DNA of 64,000 bases from assembly GCA_949825065.1 (NCBI GenBank), contig OX463852.1, positions 11,435,665 through 11,499,664 on the forward strand. The letters are read 5' to 3'. Position numbers and translations under genes: made by a program. Positions 1-11,000 of the stretch are shown here, one piece after another. The notes beneath the pieces were generated by a model, which was not told the DNA's origin, ran no database searches, and was given only the letters and a program-made list of their open reading frames with translations. This DNA comes from Odontocerum albicorne (lineage: Eukaryota; Arthropoda; Insecta; Trichoptera; Odontoceridae). The stretch's first letter is position 1, and each line of letters opens with the position of its first letter.

Positions 1-895
1 TGTTGCAAAGGAGCTGCTCGAATAGAATTGATTATTTTTGTAACTATTTTCATAACGTGTTCAAATGTCAATATTTTACAACACATAGCTTCCTGGTGGA
101 TAATACAGTGGTAGGACATAAAGTTTGAAAATGATTCATCCTTCTTGCAGAGGGCATTAAATCCTTTGTTTTTACCTACCATTGCTGGTGCCCCATCGGT
201 GGTTATCGCAGACAGCTTGTGCAAAGGCATATTTATTGACTTGGCGTATGTTCTGAATGTATTATAAATATCTTCACCCCTTGTCTGTCCTTTCATAGGT
301 AATATTTGCAACATATCTTCTTTAACTGTGAAGTTACTAAATACCATTCTCACCATAACTGCTAACTGTGCGGTGTCTGATATATCTGTTGACTCGCCAA
401 ATTGTAGCGAGAACCAGTCACATATTTCCAAGTCAGTCTTTAACTGAGTTTGTATGTCTGTTGAAATTGCATGTATTCTTCTTGTGACGGTGTTATTTGA
501 CAACTGTAAGTCTTGTATTGCTGAGACAATCCCACGTTTGTTAGAAAATCCATCAAACAAACAATCGGCACCAGTCAAAAATAGTTCTTTAAACAACTCA
601 CCATCAATGAAAGGTTTTTTCTTTTTTGCTAGCATGTGAGAAATTTTGAAAGAAGCAATGGTGGCCTTTTTAGACTTGATTTTAGTTGTCATATTTTTTT
701 CTTTCGACTTCAGATTTAAGTGGATAATTCACATCAAAAGTGACATGAATTGTCTGAAAGTGTCGTTCAACATTAGTTTTTTTCGGCACTGCAATACTAC
801 TACCACACAACAAACAAACGCATTTATTTTTCAAATTAACGAAACAATATGATTCCTCCCAGTCAGTGTTAAAATTATAGTTCGTTGTCTTTTAC
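1..895 (-). pseudogene. hAT transposase, ZBED5/SCAND3-like, N-terminal part
   Basis: The minus-strand translation has two open pieces. The upstream piece (about 886 to 695) begins near KTTNYNFNTDWEESYCF and carries a BED-type zinc finger: CLLCG, then HFQTIH. The downstream piece (692 to 1) is open without a stop. It holds the start of the RNase H-like core: FGESTDISDTAQ (first acidic region), KLSAITTDGAPAMVGKNKG (second aspartate) and HCIIHQEAMCCK (the CxxH motif of hAT transposases). The two pieces are out of frame with each other, since the finger frame meets stops near 690-675. A second shift just above the finger separates SGPSKRQRT from the NYNF segment. It is therefore a decayed copy, although its catalytic core looks well kept. 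The C-terminal dimerisation domain lies beyond the window. No host gene is needed to explain it. Confidence 0.8.
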
Positions 896-1210
896 TCGGT
901 CCACTTATTTTAGGACTAAAAAAATAAAAAATAAATAGTAATTGAACTACAATATAATATCAATGTTATAGCGCACGTCTGTTCTACATTATATGCATAA
1001 ATGTATTATAACAAGGACTATAACTATCACCACAATCATAATAAATTATCGCTTATTAATATAATAGATTACGCACCTCGCTTTTAGCCCGTTAAACATT
1101 TTCAGAAGGAATATGAAAACTCCTAATTCGTGTTTCGTCAGACGAAGATGTCTCCTAGCTAACTGTCGCGACCCGAACGGGGCAGCAATCGCAATCACAA
1201 TGACAACAAC

Positions 1211-1501
1211 GCGGTTCCAGGCGGGGAATGCTATTTGCACATCACTCCTTGTACACGCCGAAAACCCGAAGTGAGCCGATGATCGCCGAAGCAATCGGGA
1301 CGGTACGAGCCCGTGACTACTGTCAGTTTGGCTATCGGGGCCATGCTTATTGCTTTTACTGACAGACAGAGCTGTCAGAGTCATGTGCCATGTGTTTTGG
1401 TGCCTTCGGCGTTCATCGGCTCAGTTCGTGGCGTTCGTTCACTTCGGGTTTTCTGCGTGTACAAGGAGTGATGTGCAAATAGCACTCCCCGTTCCAGGCT
1501 A
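1211..1501. repeat. Inverted repeat, ~63-base arms, in hAT leader
   Basis: Bases 1211-1274 and 1438-1501 are reverse complements with only a few mismatches; both arms contain AAGGAGTGATGTGCAAATAG or its complement. About 160 bases separate them. The structure lies between the hAT terminus (1774) and the transposase start, and may be a separate fold-back insertion. Confidence 0.75.
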
Positions 1502-2004
1502 GCGTGAAGAGTGCAGTCTGGCTCGCCGCTAGACAAGTTGCGACAAGTACTGTCAGCAAAGGAACCACTCATACATACAATATCGCAAACATACGAACGT
1601 ATTTAATAAACCTAGGCACTCAAAAAAATTAAAACTCGAACAAATAAATAAAAATAATTCACATTTTTAATTAATGTTTATGAAAAAATTCTGTCTCTGT
1701 CGAATAGTGGCGGGCACATACGAATCGTTCCGCGGGCGCCATGGTGCCCGCGGGCACGGGGTTGGGAACCTCTGCATTAGAGTAAACGGTGCCTTGACCG
1801 AGTGGTTTAATATTATCAAAGGGGTAAAACAATGATATGCTATGTTCCCCGGTTGTTAATATTAATATACATTTCTGTGCAAAATAACTACAGAGGTGAC
1901 AGGGTGGCAAACAAGTGTCGAATGGAAATGTATGCAGGCTGCTGTTTGCTAATGACAAATAGTGTTATCAGATAATGAGGACGAATTACAGAATTTAAGA
2001 AATA

Positions 2005-2235
2005 AAATTTATGAGAGATGCGAAGAGAATGATCTGGGAATGAGTATGGAATGAAATTTTAAATCATAGTTATAGAAAAGTGTGAAAGGAAATGTTTATG
2101 CAATATATTAGTGAGCAATGAAATATTAGAGCAAGTTAAAGAATTTTGTTATTTGGGTAGTATTTTTTCAGATATTGGAAGAGTTCTGAATGCCGTGTAG
2201 CGAAGGGAAGAAAGTAAATGGGACACTAAACACAG
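2005..2235 (+). pseudogene. Non-LTR retrotransposon reverse-transcriptase scrap
   Basis: Translation near 2130-2225 gives EQVKEFCYLGSIFSDIGR followed by RREESK. This is the motif after the catalytic palm in a LINE family found again at 38005, where the same EQVKEFCYLG string occurs. It is short, has in-frame stops and lacks both ends. I call this family LINE-A in the other entries. Confidence 0.55.
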
Positions 2236-2239
2236 GTAC

Positions 2240-3945
2240 TTGAACCGGTTTCAAACTTTCGACCCTTTAATTAATTAATTCTGTTGGATTACTAAAAGCC
2301 TGGATGTTACAATGTATGACTCTTACTCCGGTAGCTCAGTATAGGTAAAACAAGGCTCAATAAGATCTCAAGATGTCGTGGGAAGAGGTAGGCATTCGTC
2401 AGTGCTTGGGTAGGTATAAATACATAATGAAACACATAGTTGCTGTTAATTGGTTATATATTTAATCCTGACGAGCTGATACTCCGTCAGGAAAATCAAA
2501 TGGGCAGATTACTCTCTGCTACTCCGCTAGCCTTTCAGATGGACAGGCAGTCAAAGCAATTTATTATCAGGGGTAATCTCACAACAGTCCGTTGCGGGAT
2601 TGTGCAATTCTCAAAGATTAGATATCGCCAATCTCTAGAATACTCAAATATCACCATAAAATGACAAGCAAAAGAGGATAATTAAGGTTGATCTTACTCC
2701 AATACAAGACACAATGTATTATCCCAGGTCCGCTTCAAGTGTATGACCAGGTCGACTCGTATATGGCCCTCTGACCTTATACTGTTACTACAGGCCCGTT
2801 GATGTGAAGAAATTCCCTCAGTATGATTGGTGACCGTCAATTCGTGCCGTAATACAGTCACACGACTCGGTCCAGTCTTGAAGACGCCAGAATCTGGCGC
2901 GCACTCGATATTGCTGATAGAATCAGTTAACTTTGATCCGCGAATGAGTTGTACGCCTAACTCGAGATCGTCGTTGGACAACAGTCCAGAATCTGCTCAA
3001 TCAAAAGACTGAGATGAAACAAGATCCCCGTTTGTAGATTATCCAGAATTTACCGGACAAATTGTATCAAATTAAGAACGAACAATCAAATGTGAGAAAA
3101 GCTTGTTCAAGTTCGCGAACCGCGTTAAGACGAAAATGATGATGGCTAGACAACTTCGTGGCGAGAATGAAAGTGGGAAGATCGCGGTCCCTTAATTTAA
3201 GCGATCTCAGCCAAGCTCCGCCATTTTGGAACTCTATAGAAAGTCCCTCGCGACCGTTAAAAAAATCATAAATCTTTTCGTCCGGCCGAACGTTATTTTG
3301 CCAATGAATAGTCTATTTAAACTTTCACAGCGTAATTAAGTCGAGAATCCTTTTTGTATAACATCCGGTAACCCTAAAGGCGACACTTAAATTGCTTAAG
3401 GGACAATAGTTACTTCTTTTGAAATGTTTTTCGAGTGAGTGTTTTATGTCTTCTCACCCGTTGATTCAATATTTAACTATGTCCGTAATAAATTAAGCGC
3501 GACGTATTTCTTTAGAAAGGAGAAGAGAAATTTTTGACCCTTTCTTCTCGCCTAACAATCGCGATCATAAAAGCGCCTTCGCCCTCGAAATATATCTTGC
3601 GCAAAGTTTTATTTTCTTTTCTTAGTAACAATAGTTATCTGTGACTGCAATAAAACAGATCGTAAGACGGAACACCAATTACAGATCTTTACAAAGACAA
3701 ACGTTCTGCATTCTTTTGAAAAAAGGGAAGAGAAATCTGACACTGAGCCATGTTACAATAGAAGCTCTTCTCCTTTGTTTGATTCTCCCGGTTCACTATT
3801 TTTAATGGTTATTTTTAACTGCAATAAACTAATTGGTCGACCGTACCCAAGTCCTGACACCGGACACTGTCAAAACCTGCTAAGATGATAGTCCACAATA
3901 ATATTTTAGCGCCAACTTAGATGTATGTAAATGAAACGTGATGTA
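2240..3945. other. Unassigned region, less AT-rich than flanks
   Basis: No gene is supported. The longest frame (minus strand, 2694-2981) has no recognisable motif. GATGGCTAGACAA at 3141 also occurs in the solo LTR at 8583, so part of this stretch may be old LTR retrotransposon sequence, but I cannot place ends. Confidence 0.3.
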
Positions 3946-4345
3946 GAAAAAGAGTGAAAGGAAGAAAAAATATTTATAAATACTTATACTGAGAAGAATA
4001 TATGAGAGGGCTATGCATGGCAGAATACGAAATGAAGTGATTACGGATGGACATAAACTTTAAACTGACGTATTAAGTGAGATGAAGAGTACTCGGATAT
4101 GAGTTTGGCGTGTCAAACGAGTGAATGAAGAAAACTAACAAAATAAATATTTAGAGCAAATATAAATGGAAGGGGTGGTTGAGCCCAACTAAGTATTTAT
4201 GGTTGTATCAAGTGAATGATATTTTGAAAATAGGAAATGGATAAATTATGTGGTGAATAGATGTAGGACAGACCAAAGATGTATTTGGTGTGATAGGAAA
4301 GTCTGGTACTCTATCATCTCTGCCTACCTCGGCTAGAGAATCATA
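3946..4345 (+). pseudogene. LINE-A 3' fragment
   Basis: This is a decayed copy of the family whose 3' coding end reads roughly RRIY.....RNEVI, then a KMKSTLR-like segment, then R.RKVWLDQVNDIL and a final KVWHSVLS-like stretch. Visible here are AGAATATATGAGAGGG, GAAATGAAGTGATTACGG, TGGTTGTATCAAGTGAATG and AGGAAAGTCTGGTACTCTA. It has frameshifts and several stops. It lies just upstream of the receptor gene. Confidence 0.6.
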
Positions 4346-4350
4346 GCTCG

Positions 4351-4706
4351 AGAGAAAAATATACCGTTTTCATATAATAGTAATCGAGACCAAGAGTATG
4401 AGAAGCATTAAAAATAATTGACTAGTCATTATTTGCAATATAATGACTAAATAAATATCTGCTTATCCCTTCGATTGTACTATATTGTTGGCGTATTGAC
4501 AATTAATATCACTCATGAAGTTTTTGCTTTGCTTTGAATATAGGTGGGAGAGAAAGAGCACTCACAATAAAAATGGAGGGACTGGCCCATAGAGGCACAA
4601 GTTCGTATTATTTCTGGGCACAAGACTTATTCATTGTCAATGGTTCAAGTTGACAAGTTGTTCTATGGTGTCATCAAAAATACGAATCCGTCAGAGATTA
4701 GATTGA
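4351..4706 (+). other. Upstream region of receptor gene
   Basis: This is the sequence between the LINE-A relic and the first coding exon. It should hold the promoter and 5' UTR, but I see no convincing TATA box or initiator. An upstream non-coding exon cannot be excluded. Confidence 0.3.
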
Positions 4707-5018
4707 ATGTCAGCGATGGCGACTTTTATGAATGTCAAGCTTTCTTTATTTTCAATACTTTTCTTTAGTATATTTTTAATATCGGTTTCGGCTTCTTCGA
4801 GTAAATGTGTTAAAACAGGACCTTGCAGGTGTGAATATGATAATGGCACTGCTATAGACCTGACGAGTTTGAAAGACAATTTTTATAGCACCTCTTTTGC
4901 GGAAACTTCTACTACTGGAAATAATACAATTTGGCGTATGATCTTTTTTTATTTTCATCCGTGCAAAAATGACAATTTACCAATGAACGATACCACCAAT
5001 CACTGTAAATCCACATCG
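4707..5018 (+). CDS. M6PR: Receptor exon 1: signal peptide and first lectin half
   Basis: Encodes residues 1-104. The donor is TCG|GTAAATATGG at 5019, in phase 0. An earlier GT at 5004 would put a stop in exon 2, so 5019 is preferred. The frame happens to stay open to 5117 through a hydrophobic stretch, but that part is intron. Confidence 0.75.
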
Positions 5019-8000
5019 GTAAATATGGAAAATATTTCACCACTAGTTTCTGTTACTATTATTACGTTTCAATTTTTGGCTATGATAATATATTTAATGT
5101 TACTTTTATGGAAGTAAATTGGTTTAAATACATATTTTATTTTTGATTCGAGAATTTATTCTATTAATTTTAGAATTTTTTATGAAAGTTCAGAAAAAAA
5201 TGTATAAGAATGACAATGCAATTTTAGGTATGCAAAAGAACTGTACAGATGACAAAAATAAACGAAACTTCATATAGCACTACGCCTGATGATGATAAGT
5301 ATGTCGATCTTGGGAAAGTTGAAGATGCTCAATTTGTTACGAACCAAGTGACAACATCCTTAGTATATACTTTTCAAAAGGATCTGTAAGTATTTTTCAG
5401 ACTTTATTTTAAACATAATTACAAAATGTATACTTAGTAACTGTTTTTTTAAGTCTTACGTAATGTTAAAAGCTGTTGTCATTCTCTTTTCAGCCAGACA
5501 ATAATAGAACTGGTGTGTGTTGTTGGAGGTACCAAACTGACAATCACAAACTCCGATGCAAAAGCTACGGTAATTATTTTTATCCATTTATATTTCATGT
5601 CATTTATTTATTATTATTATCATTATAGATCTTTATCAAGTTTAACTGTTATTTGTATAAAGAAAAAAAATATAAACAAAGCAAACAAAAAACCACTGAA
5701 ACAGCATTTTTGTGTTTGTATGTAGGAACTTGTCCAGACGGTTTTTAATTGGATTAATGTCACAGCACTTACTACACCATTGTTTCTTAACCTTTTTAGC
5801 CTTGCTAACTTCCATAAGATAAAATAATTAAGACTGACCCTCCTTTAAAAACAGTTACATCTAGCTCATGTATGTGTATATGCCCCTATAAAAAGTGTAC
5901 TTGCACAAGGCGTATCAAGTAAGCATGTCTACGGTTTTACACCATTAAATGATAGCTAAACAATTTTAACTTGCCACGAGTATGTAAACGAGCGACAAGC
6001 AGCGATGTGAAGGCTGCAATAAAGTGCTAGTTAGATATCTACTGTTTTATACCATTAAAGAACAGGTAAACAGTTTTAACTTGTCACAAGTATGCATACG
6101 AGCAACATGGAGCGATGTGAAGGATGCAATAAAGCACTAGTTAGATTTCGTGTGTACAAACACTTGCATCTTACTAGTTTGAACTTATCGCTTATACCGT
6201 ATTTAACCTATGTGAGTGTGACATGTTCATATGCTAATTACACGCTAATTAGAAAAGAAATGGAGTGGGAGATAGAGGGTCAATTTTGGAATTAAAAAAA
6301 AATAAAAGTGTTTATTTTTCTCACACAGTGTGTTATTTGACTTTTGTATACATAAGGTATTTTTATTTTCGTGACCTTGATATTTCACCGGGACACCTCT
6401 AGTGGTTGCAACCCACAGATTGAGAAACGATGACTAATGGGGAATTTGATCAAATATTCCACAACTCGGTTAGCAAAACAATGTTTTCTTGGATTATTGT
6501 GGAATTTCAATAAATCAGTATCTTCGTAAGTCAGATTAGTCAAACATCTTGGAATTTTTGTTGCTCATCTTTGAACCTTTTCAAGAAGTTCAATGTCCTT
6601 TAATAATATAACAATATCATATTTGGTAATAAAATTCTAACAAAGGTCTAATAGACCAACAAAAGTCTTATAGACCAACAAAAATATTTTTCATGTCAAC
6701 CGACCAATGGCTTTGTTTATAATGTAGAGAAGTGTATTAGGGATTAAATGGACCAGATTTTGAAAGAAGGTAAAGTGAACAGTTTGCATGCGGAGGAGGG
6801 TAAAGTTGTGTGATTGTACAGAAAAGTTTGGAGATATTTTCTTTTTGTTTACTTCGCAAGGTATGTTTAGTGATGATATGTATGTATGTAGAGGCATATT
6901 AGTTATTTTTACTATATTTGTAATGTGATCGCTCTATTTCATGTCATTAGACATAATGTGTTATAAACCTGTCACATGTTCATTTGTATATAAAGACACT
7001 GTTGTGTCGTTAATTAAATAAATAAAATCTTCTTAGGGTTGATTTTTTGCACAATGCCACAAGTTTTAAAAAAATGTGATTTTTATATTGTATAGTCTTG
7101 ATGTAAAAGACATCTGTTGCAGAATTGCTTACATTGATTATTTACACAGTTGATGTGAAAAATCAGTATAATGTTTAGCTGTTAGATTTTTTGTGTTTTG
7201 ATCCCACCTTGAGAATAGAAAATTAAAAAATATTTTTTTTTCTTATTTATGGAGATATTTAAGTATGCCATGGTTCATAATATATAACAGTATAATTTTA
7301 TAAATCTACTTACGAAAATCGTAGCATAATTTTTCAATAAAGATTGATATTTTTATGTGATTGTGACAACTCTCCTATTATAATATAATTAACTAGTTGC
7401 AATCCGTGAAATATTCACGGAAGTAAAACAAATTCTACATTTATGAAAATATATATTCATAAATGTAGAATTTGTTTATATATATCATTTATACATCGTC
7501 CCCTTTTACACCGGTTCAAAAATTGTTAGCTAGGTATCTAAAATTCGTTCAGTTATCACGGACCCACCGAGATTCAAATTTCGAATTACTTTCCAAGTAT
7601 TCCTCTCTCGATCTCTTGTATTCAAAATTCAATTCTCGTATTCTTTCTTCGACGACAACCATCGTATGGGTTTTGGCCTATTTATATAATTAATGTTATC
7701 TGATTTTTCAAGAAATTAATTTCTTATACAATAATTGTTGAATAATTTTTCTTTACCAACAATCACTATGTTTTATGCTCATATATTTAAAATCTATTTA
7801 CCTCCATGGACTAGTTGGTAAGGTTATTAGGTTTGATTCCCATTGGTACCCAATTTTATTTACAAAGGGTTCTAGTCTCTTTCAGTTAGTTAGTTACAAA
7901 AATGCACATTGTTGGATCGCTTTTTCATAAATTAGGTAATTTTTCAAGGATATAATTCACAGCTTTCTGTTTCAAAAATATAGATTTGTTTTTCTAATTG

Positions 8001-11000
8001 CGATGTATACTTTGGTAAATCTTAAAAAAATATAAGGCTTTCGATAGTTATTTATTCAACACATTTAGAAATACCAATTGTCAATTCTCTTTGAGCATAA
8101 TGACCTGTATTTCAGTGGTGCCTAAAAGATTGATCACGTAATGATTCAAAGTCGATCACCAGAAAAATGTAAAAAATATAAATTTTTAATAAGTTTGTAA
8201 CGATGGTCGTTATCAATGTAGCGTGTGTCCTATTAGGACGTGCTGATGATTTTGATATCGACATCGTTATCTTCGTTTTAGTTGATTCTGCGTTACTTCT
8301 CGTACAGAGTCATCAATATAGCGGATTGCTTATCTTGATATAAGTCATGATGATCTTGATTTATATTCAATAAATATAGACTCAGGAATGCGGATATAAA
8401 TCGATAAGTGGACAGCAGGTAAATAAATAACAAAGTCTTGACAGTTGACTGAATGACAATACGAATATGTTTATTTCTCGGAGCGCAGGTATTTTATACA
8501 AATGAGTGAACCAGTTCGCGCTACATGCTCCGTCTCACTCTGGCACGTGAATTGGCGGTAGCTTATTTATTTGTATTTAGAGATGGCTAGACAAATCGCG
8601 GGTACTACAAAAATAGTAAACATTGTCGCCGTTCTTGACGTGTAGCAATCACGTCGGTCATTGACCCTGTATGTTTATTATTAACAATAATTAATTTAAT
8701 TTATTTGTGTTTTAACAATTCACTTATTATTTTGACAATTATTTATTTACTAGGTAGGTATCCTACAAGTTCAACAAATAAGTTAAAATTAAAATAACGA
8801 CACATACAATTTGAAACATTCTGTCAAGGTAACAAATATTACGTTTTCGATAACTACTCACAGTACTTGCGTAGCAAAAAGTTCATAACTACCTATCTAT
8901 TTATTAAATTACTAGCTGTACCCGGCCACGCGTTGCTGTGGCTCAGTCTGGTTAAATGGAAAAGAAAGAAAAGAGAAAACACACGTTTCTAATATGTTTA
9001 ATTTCACAATGCTTGTGGGTATACAATATTTTTGACGTCTTTCAGCCACTCTCAGCCTGTCGCGTTCATTCTTTTGAGAATGAAGCAGATTTGAAGCTGC
9101 AGAACGCGATCGCCGTGCTCACAACCGTGCATCCTCAAGTCTGGCTTCACATCACTCTGCTGCTTCCTCGGCATGTATTTGAGCCATTCTTTGTCTGTTT
9201 CGCCCGTTCGCTGATGCCCGTTCTTCCTCAGTTTGATTTGCAATTACTCGTCGCACTGCTTCCGCTCCGCGAGTACGACGACCTAAGTTTGATCTTCCGC
9301 GAGGCATTATTTTGGTGAACTTTAGCAGATCGATTGCACTGAAAAAGAAGAAAGTTATAACAAAAACATATAAAATTGCGAAACATTAAAAAAGGAACTG
9401 AATAATATTGTTAAGTTCGTAGACGTCTTTGTTCTTGGCGGCAAGACTAGCTCGTTCACTCAGCCAATCGGGATTCTTATAATTGATTTGAATATTGGGA
9501 AATACTTTTTCAACCAATTCTTCTTTTGACGTCGCTAAATTGCAGAAGTTATGAGGCAATGAAATTCGTCCTGAGGTCATATCAACCGGCACCTTTCCGT
9601 TCCCAATTTCCAGCAATTGATGTGAGAATATCTCAGCTGATCGATCGTTTTGCAGCTGGACACGCATATTTGTAGTTAATTTCAACATCTTTACGTGTCA
9701 CCACAAAGTGGAGTATTTCAGGCAAGCATTTATTTCGTCCGCCTGTGTCGATCGCGGAATTACGGGTAATTTTTATCTGAAATCTCCTGCAAGCAATATT
9801 AATGCGTTCCCAAATGGTCTGAAGTTTTCACACAAATCTCGCAATGATCGATCAAGAGCCTCGAGCAATTTTTTGTGTGCCATTGTGCATTCATCCCTAA
9901 CAATAAGTTTGCATTTCTGCAATACTTTTCCCATGCCGGATGCTTTGGAAATGTTGCACGTGGGAGTTTCAATGAATCACATGTTCAATGGCAATTTCAA
10001 AGCGGAATGAGCCGTTCTTCCACCTGGTTGCAATGTCGCAGCTATTCCGGATGACGCAAGAGCTAAGGCTATGTCATTTTGGGATCGAATTGCTGCCAGA
10101 ATCAATCTAATTAGGAACGTTTTAAAAGTTCCTCCTGGCGCATCTAAGAAGAAGATTTCTCCAACCCCGTTATTGACATTTTGCATTATTTGATTGTAAA
10201 TGCCTTTGTGCTCAAGCGTTAGCTTAGGAATATTTGATTGCACATACGACTAAAGATCACCCGTGTTGTAATTTTGTTCACGACGCAATTCTACATTGAA
10301 CGAAACAGCAGCAGATCGATTCAGTGATGGCATTCTCAATTGATTGAGAACTTTGTTCGCAATTTCTAAGCACAAATCTTCAATCATTATCAACGTTTCG
10401 TTGTAGATTTCTGCTGAGAAATCCATGTTCATATTTGAATTTTCCTCGTGTATTCGGCGGAAAATATCTTCAGCTATGTGCGATTTATATTTTTACCATA
10501 ATTCTGTTGGACATGAATGAGAGCAGGCGGTCAATATGATTGCAAACAATGCACGAATTTGATTTGGATGTGACGTGTTGCACGCGTCAGTAATGCATAC
10601 ATCCCAGTGTCGGTCGTTCTCCAATAAATTCAGAGCTTGACATGCATTGCGGAAAGTGGCATGTGTAACGCTGTTGACAATTCTCAATTGCTGGAAATAC
10701 GTTGGACCGGGCACATTTACCAACAGCATGCGGAGAAAGAAGCATTCATCTTGATTGGGATGCACGGTGTAGTCTGCCTATCGTAGTTTCTTTGAATATG
10801 CCAGGTTGTCCGTCGACTCGCGCTCCTCGTTTGCGTCATTCAAATGATTTTCTACTCGCATTCCATGTGTAATCCGTAGGCACTTCCGAATACAGCAGTG
10901 TTTTCGCAAACGCGTCATTTTGACATAACGTGAAGAAAGCAGTTAACGTTGTAGCCGGTGGATTCAATTCCAACGCATTTCATGATATAATTTGAATTCA

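Larger units (their letters stand above)
1..1774 (-). mobile_element. hAT transposon, 5' end and N-terminal half, cut by window edge
   Basis: Read on the minus strand, the element starts at 1774 with the hAT-like terminus CAGAGGTTCCCAACCCCG. About 880 bases of leader follow, including an inverted repeat, then a transposase frame that runs off the window at base 1. The candidate 8-base target duplication at this end is CATTAGAG (1775-1782); its partner lies outside the window. The terminus type and the ZBED-like protein both point to the hAT superfamily. Confidence 0.7.

Noticed and set aside
5003..5117. C-terminal hydrophobic segment of the frame 4707-5117 as a separate small membrane protein
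   Set aside because: A strong donor at 5019 and a phase-matched exon at 5228 explain the region; the read-through is intron.
8956..9318. 120-codon plus-strand frame
   Set aside because: The complementary strand carries the recognisable Helitron N-terminal sequence; the plus-strand frame has no motif.
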